Below, one piece after another: positions 48,065-56,283 of a stretch of DNA of 56,283 nt (position 1 is the first letter of the stretch; every line of letters begins with the position of its first letter). The stretch is from Amycolatopsis vastitatis (GTDB lineage Bacteria > Actinomycetota > Actinomycetes > Mycobacteriales > Pseudonocardiaceae), in contig NZ_NMUL01000083.1 in assembly GCF_002234595.1 (NCBI RefSeq), forward strand, positions 1 through 56,283, in the 5' to 3' direction. The translations under genes and the position numbers were made by a program. The notes beneath the pieces were generated by a model. It searched no databases. It worked only from the letters and a program-made list of their open reading frames with translations, and was not told the DNA's origin.

Positions 48065-49228
48065 GTGTCTGTGATCATTGTGGGTGCCGGTCTGGGTGGC
48101 TTGAGTCTCGCGCACGGCCTGCGCCGTGCCGGAATCCCGTGCCAGGTATACGAACGCGACGAGTCGCCGGGCGCGCGGAAGCAGGGCTACCGGCTGCACA
48201 TCAGCGGCGACGGCGACTCGGCGTTGCGTGCGGTGCTGCGCCCGGAGCTGCACGAACTCTTCCGCGCCACCGCCGGCCGCGCGTTGCCGCACACGAACGT
48301 CTACGACGACCAGCTGCGGCTGGTCACACGCCTGGAAGACGAGGGAACACATCTCAACACCAACCGCTTCACCGTGCGGCAGATCCTGCTGCACGGTCAG
48401 GAAGTGGCCTACGGAAAGCGTTTCACGCACTACGAAACCGACGCGGACGGCGTGACCGCGCACTTCGCCGACGGGACGTCCGCGCGGGGCGACCTGCTCG
48501 TCGGGGCCGACGGCATCAACTCGCGCGTGCGACGGCAGTACCTCCCGCACGCCGAGGTCGTCGGCGCCGGGCTGGTGCAGCTCTACGGCCGGATCCCGCT
48601 GACACCCGAGACGCGCGCGCTGTTCGAGCCGGAGATGTTCGCGGTGTTCTCCATGATGGTCGGCCCGGACCGGACGATCGCCGGGTTCGCGCCGGTCGAC
48701 TACCCCGAACCTGTCGCCGACGCGTGCGCGCGGCTGGTGCCGGACCTGCGGTTGCGTGACGACCAGCCGTACATGACCTGCTCGGTAGGGGCGCGCTGGG
48801 AGGTCGCCGGTCACACCGAAGCCGAGCTCGCGGCGATGACGCCGGAAGACCTGCGGAAGGTGGCGCTCCGCCTGGTCGACGGCTGGCATCCCCTGGCTCG
48901 CGCGATGGTCGAGCACTGGGACGTCGAGGCGACGTTCCCGCAGCCCATCCGCACGAGCGTGCCGATCGAGCTGTGGGAGCCGTCGCGCGTGACGCTCGTC
49001 GGCGACGCCGTCCACGCGATGAGCCCGGCCGGCGGCGCGGGCGCCAACACCGCGTTGCGTGACGGCGCGACGTTGGCCTCCGCGCTGGCCGGGGCGCCGC
49101 TGCTCGACGCCGTGGCCGCCTACGAAACCGCGATGGTGGACTACGGTTTCGCCGAGGTGCGGGAGTCCGCGGACAACGGGCGGCGGTTCATGGGCCAGGA
49201 TCCGCTGCCGGTCGCGGCGGCCGGCTGA
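48065..49228 (+). CDS. FAD-dependent monooxygenase
   Basis: A 387-residue class A flavoprotein. The Rossmann motif is IIVGAGLGGLSLAHGL at the N terminus, a DG motif LLVGADGINSRVRRQ is near residue 145, and the GD motif LVGDAVHAMSPAGGAGANTALRDG near residue 312. It probably hydroxylates or epoxidises a small molecule; the substrate is unknown. GTG 48065 was chosen for the GAAGGGAC site five bases upstream; ATG 48029 lies inside the left leader. Its last 88 bases overlap the 3' end of the convergent Lnt-like gene. Confidence 0.87.
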   Translation: MSVIIVGAGLGGLSLAHGLRRAGIPCQVYERDESPGARKQGYRLHISGDGDSALRAVLRPELHELFRATAGRALPHTNVYDDQLRLVTRLEDEGTHLNTNRFTVRQILLHGQEVAYGKRFTHYETDADGVTAHFADGTSARGDLLVGADGINSRVRRQYLPHAEVVGAGLVQLYGRIPLTPETRALFEPEMFAVFSMMVGPDRTIAGFAPVDYPEPVADACARLVPDLRLRDDQPYMTCSVGARWEVAGHTEAELAAMTPEDLRKVALRLVDGWHPLARAMVEHWDVEATFPQPIRTSVPIELWEPSRVTLVGDAVHAMSPAGGAGANTALRDGATLASALAGAPLLDAVAAYETAMVDYGFAEVRESADNGRRFMGQDPLPVAAAG

Positions 49229-50616
49229 CCGGTGCGCGGGGTGCGGGCCGCGGCGACGATCCCGGCCAATGCGACCAAGCCGCAGAGCCAGGCGAACCAG
49301 TCGCCGAAGCGGGCGTACGGGGTCTTTCCCGTGCCGGTCGGGACGTCGGCGACGACCACCGAGAACGGGCTGCCGCCGGTGTGGGTCTCGGCCAGGACGC
49401 GGCCGTGGGCGTCGGCCAGCATCGGCGTGCCGCGGGCCGCACTCCACGCCACCGAGAAGCCGTTCTCGACGCCGCGGATCAGCGCCGTGCGGCTGTGCTG
49501 CCAGCCGTCCACGTCCTCGTCGGAGGCCGGGACGAGGACCAGCCCGGTGCCGGCTTCGCCGTAGCCACGGCTGGGGTTCGCGAAGTTGACGTCCATGCAC
49601 ACCATGAGCCCGATGCCGGCCAGGTGGGCGAGTTCGGTGCCGGAGGTGAGGTTCTTCGCGTCCCCGTTGTGCCACTTGCGGTACTCGACCGGTTCCCCGG
49701 CGGGCGGGACGGCGAGGGCGGCGTTGAACCGGCCGTCCGGCGTCGTGTCGAGGACGCCGGTGACGACGTCGAGGTGCTTGGCCCGGGCGACCCGGGTGAA
49801 CGACTCGACGAGCTGCGGGCGGCTGGTCCGATCCACCGCGAAGGCGGCTTCGGGCAGCACGACCGCCTGGACGCCGTCCGGCAGCCGGCCGATTTCGTCC
49901 ACATAGGACTGGATAAGGGCCTGTCCGTCCGGGGTCGCGACGTCGGCGGCCCACCGGCTCTGGCCGGGAGCGATCAGGGCGACCCGCGTCGACGGCCCGG
50001 CGAGCGGTGGAACGCTCCAGAAGACGAGCCCGGCCAGGACGCCGGCGACGGCGGCCAGTCCGGTCAGCCGGGCGAGGCCACGGACCCCCGGCGCGAGCGC
50101 GGCGGCGACGGCGGCCGGGACGAACAGCACCAGGAACTCCACGCCCCAGCCGCCGGTGACCGCGGCGATCCACAGCACGGACGGCCGGTCGGCCTGGGTC
50201 GTCATGAGGGTGCCCATGACTCCGGCCGGGTTGAGCAGCGAAACGACGTAGAGCGCGACGGTCCACAACGCGGGCGCGGCGACTGCGGCCAGCAATCCGT
50301 GGCCGCGCCGGACCAGCAGCCGGAACAGCACGGTGGCCAGGGCGAACAGCAGTGCGCTGCCGCCGAGGATCGCGACCGCCGCCGGACGCGGGATGGCGAG
50401 GGAATGCCAGAAGTAGCCCCAGCTTCCGCTGCTGCCCGCGAGGTACGCGGCGAATGCGCAGGCGAACGCGATCCCGCCGTGGACGCGGGGTGCGAGCAGC
50501 AAGATCGGCAACGGCGCCAGCCACGCGAGTTCGGGCAGCGGGTCCAAACCCGTGCCGAAGAAGAACAACACGGCGGATACCGCTGTCGCGGCTGCCGCCC
50601 ACCCCGATTTGGCCAT
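49141..50616 (-). CDS. Apolipoprotein N-acyltransferase-like (Lnt) nitrilase-fold membrane protein
   Basis: A 491-residue protein with about six transmembrane segments in the first 190 residues, a nitrilase-like domain (about 195-455) and one more transmembrane helix near the C terminus (WFAWLCGLVALAGIVAAA). The catalytic triad of the superfamily is visible: Glu in VVLPEAAF, Lys in EYRKWHNGD and Cys in LMVCMDVNFANPS. This is the Lnt layout, so it may N-acylate lipoproteins, but other membrane amidases share it. AAAGGGGG precedes the ATG at 50616. Its last codons are antisense to the FAD monooxygenase. Confidence 0.82.
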   Translation of the reverse strand: MAKSGWAAAATAVSAVLFFFGTGLDPLPELAWLAPLPILLLAPRVHGGIAFACAFAAYLAGSSGSWGYFWHSLAIPRPAAVAILGGSALLFALATVLFRLLVRRGHGLLAAVAAPALWTVALYVVSLLNPAGVMGTLMTTQADRPSVLWIAAVTGGWGVEFLVLFVPAAVAAALAPGVRGLARLTGLAAVAGVLAGLVFWSVPPLAGPSTRVALIAPGQSRWAADVATPDGQALIQSYVDEIGRLPDGVQAVVLPEAAFAVDRTSRPQLVESFTRVARAKHLDVVTGVLDTTPDGRFNAALAVPPAGEPVEYRKWHNGDAKNLTSGTELAHLAGIGLMVCMDVNFANPSRGYGEAGTGLVLVPASDEDVDGWQHSRTALIRGVENGFSVAWSAARGTPMLADAHGRVLAETHTGGSPFSVVVADVPTGTGKTPYARFGDWFAWLCGLVALAGIVAAARTPRTGQPAAATGSGSWPMNRRPLSADSRTSAKP

Positions 50617-50711
50617 CGTGGCCCCCTTTCGCCCGTTCCGAGGGTTCCAGGCGCGACGGGTGAAGACACTGGGCTGAACCACCGGGTTTTGGTGGGGTTT
50701 TCCTCACCCCG

Positions 50712-50733
50712 GTTCATCGAGAGTTCAGAAAGG
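50712..50733 (+). promoter_or_regulatory. Candidate PHO box upstream of the second PiT gene
   Basis: Two 11-base direct repeats, GTTCATCGAGA (50712-50722) and GTTCAGAAAGG (50723-50733), resemble the actinobacterial PhoP-binding unit GTTCACC-N4. A weaker TCACCCC element precedes them. They lie 80-100 bp before the permease start. Confidence 0.55.
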
Positions 50734-50812
50734 CGTCATACAGCAGGGATCGGACTGACCGAAGTTGATCAGTAGCGTGGCTAACCAACAGCTACGAAAG
50801 AGAGTGCCGACC

Positions 50813-51940
<1,128 letters not shown>

Positions 51941-51948
51941 GGAGCGCC

Positions 51949-52170
51949 GTGCACATCAATTGGGGTTCCCTCGGGATCGTCTTCGTCGTCGCGCTCGCTT
52001 CGGTGGTCGTGCTGACCAGCCTTTTCTCGTTCGGCGTGGTCGGGCTCTCCCAGCGCGAGTCGGCCCGCGAGGCCGGTGCGTCCGGCACGGGACAGCTGGC
52101 CGGCGCGGTCGTCTGCTTCGCCGCCTGCGCGGCGATCGTCGGCTACGGGATCTCCTTGATCGTCGCCTGA
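51949..52170 (+). CDS. Small two-helix membrane protein downstream of PiT
   Basis: A 73-residue protein with two hydrophobic segments (about residues 8-33, GSLGIVFVVALASVVVLTSLF, and 50-72, LAGAVVCFAACAAIVGYGISLIV) joined by a short charged loop (SQRESAREAGAS). GGAG precedes the GTG by four bases. Its place eight bases after the permease suggests an accessory subunit. Its last 28 bases overlap the end of the convergent gene. Function unknown. Confidence 0.8.
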   Translation: MHINWGSLGIVFVVALASVVVLTSLFSFGVVGLSQRESAREAGASGTGQLAGAVVCFAACAAIVGYGISLIVA

Positions 52171-52898
52171 ACGCGGTCCCGGAACCCTTCGGGCAGGCCG
52201 GAGAGCATCGGCTTCAGCGTCGTGCGGCGGGCTTCGCCCAGGTGGGCCAGCAGGTCGAGCGCCGGCGTCCAGAGGTCTTCGTCGGCGCTCGCGGCCGTGA
52301 CCAGCCTGCCGAGCCGGTCCGCCGGGAGCAGGCCGACGACGTGGTCTACGCGGTGCTTGTCGTCGAGCACGAACGCGATCCGCAGCAGCGACGGGTCGTC
52401 GATCCGGGCGAGGGCTCGCTGCACGGTCGGGTCCGGCAGGTGCCCGACGAACCGGCCGAGCGTGATCCAGTCCTCCTTGCGGGCCAGCTCGGCCGCCACG
52501 GCGAGGACGGTGTCAAGGGGGATGCGGGTGATGATCGCGCTCGCACGCCGCGGGTCGAGCTCCGCGGCGACCTCCGCGAGGAACCGCGGGTGGAGCCGCT
52601 TGGCGACGTCGACACCGCGCGAAACGTCGACCAGCCCGGCGATCCGGGCGCACAGCAGCGGGCCGAACACCTTCTCGGCGATCTTGGCGAGCACCCCGAC
52701 GGGCACGACCCGCGCGGCCAGCGCCATCCGCTGCAGCACGGCGGCGTTCGCGTCGAACAGCGTGTCGGTGACCTGTTCGCGGAACGCCTTGAGATCGTCG
52801 GCGTCGACGCGGGCGAGGTAGCCCAGCCGCTCCGGCTCGACGTCGAGGACGCGGGCCAGCTTCAGGATCTCCGCCTCGGCCGCATGGGTTTCCGTCAC
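52143..52898 (-). CDS. Helical-repeat protein of unknown function (251 aa)
   Basis: A 251-residue soluble protein. The sequence looks like a run of amphipathic helices in roughly 40-residue modules (DPRRASAIITRIPLDTVLAVAAEL, DPTVQRALARIDDPSLLRIAFVL, LPADRLGRLVTAAS), somewhat like MgtE-N or HEAT-type arrays. I do not recognise a named family. The GTG start overlaps the stop of the upstream 69-residue gene (GTGA), so the two are translationally coupled. It may form a complex with that partner. Confidence 0.75.
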   Translation of the reverse strand: MTETHAAEAEILKLARVLDVEPERLGYLARVDADDLKAFREQVTDTLFDANAAVLQRMALAARVVPVGVLAKIAEKVFGPLLCARIAGLVDVSRGVDVAKRLHPRFLAEVAAELDPRRASAIITRIPLDTVLAVAAELARKEDWITLGRFVGHLPDPTVQRALARIDDPSLLRIAFVLDDKHRVDHVVGLLPADRLGRLVTAASADEDLWTPALDLLAHLGEARRTTLKPMLSGLPEGFRDRVQATIKEIP

Positions 52899-53104
52899 AA
52901 GCCGACCGCCTTCCGGACCGCGCCGCGCAGCAGCGCGGGAACGTACCGAAGCCCCTCCTCGCCCGCTTCGGCGAGCGCTTTCGCCTGCCGCCTGCGTGCG
53001 TCGCGCAGGGCGTCGGCGAGGTCCTGCCGCTCGTGCTCTTCGAGGGCCTCGATGCCTTCGGGGAGGTAGCCGCCCAACTGATCGGCGAGTGTGCGCTCGG
53101 CCAT
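52895..53104 (-). CDS. Small helical protein coupled to the 251-residue protein (69 aa)
   Basis: A 69-residue, strongly charged helical protein (LEEHERQDLADALRDARRRQAKALAEAGEEG) with a basic C terminus; a coiled coil is likely in the middle. Its stop overlaps the start of the next gene. It is divergent from the dienelactone hydrolase gene by 41 bp, too little room for large regulatory sites. Function unknown. Confidence 0.75.
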   Translation of the reverse strand: MAERTLADQLGGYLPEGIEALEEHERQDLADALRDARRRQAKALAEAGEEGLRYVPALLRGAVRKAVGL

Positions 53105-53145
53105 GGTGGATCATCATGCAACACGCGGGCCGCTACCGTGCGGAT

Positions 53146-53853
53146 ATGAGCATCGAGACGTCCACCGTCCGTGTCGGCGAACTCTCCGCTTACCTGGCTC
53201 GTCCTTCCGGCGAGCCGGTTTTCGGGATGCTGCTGCTGCCGATGATCACCGGGATCGGCGCGCAGGTCCGGACCTGGGCCGACGAACTCGCCGGGCGCGG
53301 GATCACCGCGCTGGCTTGGGACGTCTTCCACGGCGCCAGCACCGACAACACCGCCCGCGAAGACCTGGGCGCGAAGCTCGGCGATCTGCGCGACGAAGCC
53401 GCGCTCGCCGAGCAGACGGCGTTGCTCGACCACCTTCTCGGTGACCTCGGCTGTACGTCGGCGGGCGTCATGGGCTGGTGCCTCGGCGGCCGGTTCGCGC
53501 TCCTGCTCGCCGCACGTGACCAGCGGCTTTCCGGCGTCGTCGCCTACCACCCGACCGTCCGCGACCCGGCGCCGCCGAACCACGAACTGGACGCGGTCGA
53601 TTTGTCGACAGAGATCACCGCGCCCGTGCTGGTCGCGTACCCGGAGGCCGACGCCGTCGTCTCGCACGAGACGTTCGGGCGCCTGCAGACGGCGTTGCAG
53701 TCGCGGCCGCGGGGTGCGACGTTCACCCAGCACTTCCCCGGCGCCGAGCACGGCTTCAGCGACTCGTCGCGGCACGGCACCGAGGTCAACGCCGACGCGT
53801 TCGCGCTGTCCTGGCCGCAGACCTTGGCGTTCCTGGACACGCTGAAAGGTTGA
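53146..53853 (+). CDS. Dienelactone hydrolase family protein
   Basis: A 235-residue alpha/beta hydrolase. The nucleophile elbow GWCLGG (about residues 108-113) has Cys, as in dienelactone hydrolases, with Asp in YPEADAVVS and His in AEHGFS completing the triad. It likely hydrolyses a lactone or ester; no aromatic degradation genes lie beside it. ATG 53146 has TACCGT (53134-53139) six bases upstream, so the transcript may be leaderless. Confidence 0.88.
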   Translation: MSIETSTVRVGELSAYLARPSGEPVFGMLLLPMITGIGAQVRTWADELAGRGITALAWDVFHGASTDNTAREDLGAKLGDLRDEAALAEQTALLDHLLGDLGCTSAGVMGWCLGGRFALLLAARDQRLSGVVAYHPTVRDPAPPNHELDAVDLSTEITAPVLVAYPEADAVVSHETFGRLQTALQSRPRGATFTQHFPGAEHGFSDSSRHGTEVNADAFALSWPQTLAFLDTLKG

Positions 53854-53898
53854 CTTTCGGCAGTGGTCGCCCGCTTTCACGGCTTGTAGCTTCGAACC

Positions 53899-55467
53899 GT
53901 GCGAGAGGTGACGAAACGTAAGTGGCGGGTGGTGCTCGACGTCGCTCTCGGGCTGTTCCTCGCGTTCGTCGTCGCCACGGGCACGGTCGAGTCCGGGTCG
54001 TACTGGGAGCTGGCCGGCGGCCTCGCCGTCGTGACCGGGTCGGTGGCCACGGCCCGGCGATACCCCGTCGTCTCGCTCGGCATCGCCCTGGCCGGAGCGC
54101 TGGCCGTCCCGTTCCCGTACGGCAACCACGTGCCCGTCTGGGTGGTGTTCGTGCTGGTCGCGATGGCCTACCAGGCCGGGCTGCGGATGGACCGGGCTCG
54201 GCCGGGCGTGCTGATCGGCGTCGCCGTCACAGTCCTCGGCCTGCCGCTGGCCCTCTTCGCCGGACCTGACGGCCTCGGGGACTGGGCCGCGATGGTGGCG
54301 ATCCTCGTGTTCGCCGGGCTGTCGCCGTGGCTGCTCGGCCGGTACGTCCGCGTGCGCGGCGAACTCGCCCGCACGGGCTGGCGCCGGGCCGAGGAGATGG
54401 AGAGCAGGCAGTGGCTGGTCGCCGAGCAGGCCCGGCTGCGCGAGCGGGCGCGGATCGCCAGCGACATGCACGACTCACTGGGGCACGAGCTGAGCCTGAT
54501 CGCCGTCCGCGCCGCCGCGCTGGAGGTCGCGGGCGGCCTCGGCGACACCCAGCGCGACGCCGCCGCGCAGCTGCGGACCAGCGCCGCGGCGGCGACCGAG
54601 CGGCTGCGCGAGATCATCGGCGTGCTGCGCGAGGACGCCGCGCCGGTGGAACCGGTGCAGGGCGACCTCGGCGAGCTGATCGTGCGCGCGCGGGCCTCCG
54701 GGCTGCTCATCGAGTCCACAGTGGACACAGCAGAGGTGCCGCCGATGGTCGCCCGCGCCGCCTACCGGGTCGTCCAGGAAGGCCTGACGAACGTGGCGAA
54801 GCACGCGCCGGGCGCCGCCGTGACGGTCCGGGTGACCAGTACCGGCGCGCGGACCGACGTCAGCGTCGTCAACGCCGCTTGGGACAAGCCGCCAGCCGGG
54901 CCATTGCCCGGGGTCGCGTCCGGGCACGTCGGGCTGATCGGCCTGCGTGAGCGCGTCCGGCTCGCCGGCGGCACGCTGCGGGCCGGTCCGCACGAGGGCG
55001 GGTTCGCCGTCACCGCGACGCTGCCGCACGGCGCAGCGCCGGTCGCCGCTTCCGATGACGATGTCGAGCTGTCGACGTCGGCCCGGGCCCTCGAGCTGGC
55101 GCGGCGTGACGTGCGGCGCAGCCTGATCCAGGCGGTGGCCGTCCCGCTGGCGTTGTTCGGGGTGGTCCTGGCAGCGGGCGGGATCGTGTTCCTTTACGAG
55201 TGGAACTTCTCGGAGCTGCCCGGGGCGGTCTACGACGGGCTGCGGATCGGGCAGTCCCGGACCGAGGTGGCGCCGCGGCTGCCCGAGCGCCAGCGCATCG
55301 CCCGTCCGGTGCGGGGCGAGCCGCCGCTGCCGCCGGTGCCCGGCGTCGCGTGCGAGTACTACGGAACCGGACGGTCGTGGCTCGACAGCGACTATGCCGC
55401 GTACCGGCTGTGCTTCGCCGATGGCAAGCTGGTCGCCAAGGACAGGTTCGCCGAGGGGGCATCGTGA
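53899..55467 (+). CDS. Sensor histidine kinase with extra C-terminal membrane-anchored domain
   Basis: A 522-residue kinase. About five transmembrane segments occupy residues 10-140, the HisKA_3 helix contains ARIASDMHDSLGHELSL with His191, and the ATPase domain follows (about 285-375: QEGLTNVAKHAPGA, GLIGLRERVRLAGG). Unusually, another transmembrane helix (about residues 415-437, LIQAVAVPLALFGVVLAAGG) and an outside domain of about 85 residues come after it. That domain (GLRIGQSRTEVAPRLP, CEYYGTGRS, YRLCFADGKLVAKDRF) resembles SmpA/BLIP-like folds. TAGCTT lies six bases before the GTG. It is coupled to the response regulator by a GTGA overlap. Confidence 0.9.
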   Translation: MREVTKRKWRVVLDVALGLFLAFVVATGTVESGSYWELAGGLAVVTGSVATARRYPVVSLGIALAGALAVPFPYGNHVPVWVVFVLVAMAYQAGLRMDRARPGVLIGVAVTVLGLPLALFAGPDGLGDWAAMVAILVFAGLSPWLLGRYVRVRGELARTGWRRAEEMESRQWLVAEQARLRERARIASDMHDSLGHELSLIAVRAAALEVAGGLGDTQRDAAAQLRTSAAAATERLREIIGVLREDAAPVEPVQGDLGELIVRARASGLLIESTVDTAEVPPMVARAAYRVVQEGLTNVAKHAPGAAVTVRVTSTGARTDVSVVNAAWDKPPAGPLPGVASGHVGLIGLRERVRLAGGTLRAGPHEGGFAVTATLPHGAAPVAASDDDVELSTSARALELARRDVRRSLIQAVAVPLALFGVVLAAGGIVFLYEWNFSELPGAVYDGLRIGQSRTEVAPRLPERQRIARPVRGEPPLPPVPGVACEYYGTGRSWLDSDYAAYRLCFADGKLVAKDRFAEGAS

Positions 55468-56138
55468 TCAGGGTCGTGCTGGCCGACGACGAAGCGATGA
55501 TGCGCGCGGGGGTGGCGGCGATCCTCGCCGCGGACTCCGGCATCGAGGTCGTCGCCGAGGCCGCCGACGGCCGTTCGGCCGTCCAGCAGGTCCTCGCCAC
55601 GCACCCGGACGTCGTGCTGCTGGACATCCGGATGCCCGGGCTGGACGGCCTGGGCGCGGCGGCGGAGATCCGGCGGCTGCTGCCTGCCACCGGCGTGATC
55701 ATGCTGACCACGTTCGGCGAGGACGACTACATCGAACGCGCGTTGGGCCTGGGTGCGGGCGGGTTCCTGCTCAAGTCGGGAGACCCGCGAGAGCTGCTGG
55801 CCGGCATCCACGCGGTCGCCGGCGGGGCCGCGTTCCTCTCGCCGAAGGTGGCGCAGCGGGTCATCGCCCGGCTGTCCGGCGGGCAGCTGGCCCGCGCCGC
55901 CGCGGCCCGCGAGCGGATCGCCGCGCTGACCCCGCGCGAGCGGGAGGTGCTGGCGCTGGTCGGCGCCGGACTGTCCAATGCGGACATCGCGGCGAAGATG
56001 TTCGTCGTGGAGGGCACGGTCAAGGCCCACGTGAGCACGATCCTGACCCGGCTCGGGGTGAAGAACCGCGTCCAGGCGGCGATCACGGCGTACGAGGCGG
56101 GACTGGCCGGGGGAGACGCGGCGGCCGTCACGCCGTGA
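55464..56138 (+). CDS. NarL/LuxR family response regulator
   Basis: A 224-residue response regulator: receiver domain (about residues 1-120; acidic DDE near the N terminus, Asp in VVLLDIRMPG, Lys in FLLKSGD) and LuxR helix-turn-helix (about 153-215: LTPREREVLALVGAGLSNADIAAKMFVVEGTVKAHVSTIL). The GTG overlaps the kinase stop, so the pair is translated together. Target genes are unknown. The next gene lies beyond the window. Confidence 0.94.
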   Translation: MIRVVLADDEAMMRAGVAAILAADSGIEVVAEAADGRSAVQQVLATHPDVVLLDIRMPGLDGLGAAAEIRRLLPATGVIMLTTFGEDDYIERALGLGAGGFLLKSGDPRELLAGIHAVAGGAAFLSPKVAQRVIARLSGGQLARAAAARERIAALTPREREVLALVGAGLSNADIAAKMFVVEGTVKAHVSTILTRLGVKNRVQAAITAYEAGLAGGDAAAVTP

Positions 56139-56148
56139 CCCCCGCCGG

Positions 56149-56178
56149 TTGTCCACAGCCCCGTCGAGATGTGGACAA
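56149..56178. promoter_or_regulatory. Inverted DnaA-box pair at the right edge
   Basis: TTGTCCACA (56149-56157) faces TGTGGACAA (56170-56178) across 12 bases, the same geometry as at 18051-18080. To the right are a -10-like TAGAAT (56225-56230) and a weak CCGCCC/GGGCGG hairpin (56242-56261) followed by TTT, which suggests the leader of a gene beginning near or beyond 56271. Confidence 0.65.
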
Positions 56179-56283
56179 CCGGGCCGCGGCTGCGGCGATT
56201 TCCGGGTTGTGTCGGGCCGGGCCGATAGAATGGACGTGGGGCCGCCCCCCTGGGAGGGCGGTTTCTAGGGGTGGTTGCAACAC

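Overview
The window looks like chromosomal DNA from a high-GC actinomycete of the Pseudonocardiaceae, most likely Amycolatopsis or a close relative. This is inferred from the very GC-rich codon use, GTG starts, WhiB and PPA1309-type proteins, an actinobacterial tmRNA tag, and gene order shared with Mycobacterium tuberculosis; I could not run a search. Most of the window is core genome. The accessory signal is mainly in the intergenic DNA, which is rich in phased repeats, palindromes and hairpins.

Layout. 1-3.2 kb: a 21-bp phased repeat, an Lrp-type regulator divergent from a rhodanese, a glutamine amidotransferase and a PiT phosphate permease. 3.2-9.6 kb: nitrogen control block glnE, a thioesterase, glnA, an RDD membrane protein and a DUF4191 protein, in an order like Rv2219-Rv2221c. 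9.6-25.4 kb: a block matching Rv3193c-Rv3198c. It holds UvrD2 helicase, then the antibiotic-stress regulator whiB7 behind a long leader with its own ORF and an intrinsic terminator. After these come a methyltransferase, an AbiEi-like protein, an ABC1 kinase with a ThiF/TOMM-like partner, a YgjP-type peptidase, a DUF2342 metallohydrolase, a Lon-like PDZ protease, a PPA1309 protein and a large UPF0182 membrane protein.

25.4-28.8 kb: two identical initiator tRNA genes bracket a divergent FAD monooxygenase/TetR pair with two palindromic operators, followed by a PadR regulator. 28.9-33.2 kb: prfB, ftsE, ftsX, smpB and an amidohydrolase; ssrA (tmRNA) lies at 37.65 kb, so both trans-translation components are present. 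Between them are a membrane acyltransferase and a three-gene sensor/kinase/regulator operon. 38-38.6 kb is a gene-poor tract of short GC hairpins and a G-run cluster. A diguanylate cyclase follows.

40.2-48 kb: a complete histidine utilisation (hut) cluster, with an IclR regulator divergent from hutH-hutU-M20 hydrolase-hutF-hutI, whose genes overlap at stop/start codons. A perfect 16-bp palindrome lies between regulator and operon. 48-56.3 kb: a FAD monooxygenase overlapping a convergent nitrilase/Lnt-like membrane protein, a second PiT permease with a small membrane partner, a coupled pair of unknown proteins, a dienelactone hydrolase and a two-component system whose kinase has an extra C-terminal membrane-anchored domain.

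Main points of interest: two inverted copies of a strict 21-bp (two-helical-turn) repeat array; the whiB7 attenuator leader; two DnaA-box pairs with identical inverted geometry; a recurrent CCACNNTGGAC motif that coincides with rare codons inside genes; the duplicated initiator tRNA flanking a monooxygenase island; and the orphan TOMM-like/ABC1 kinase pair.
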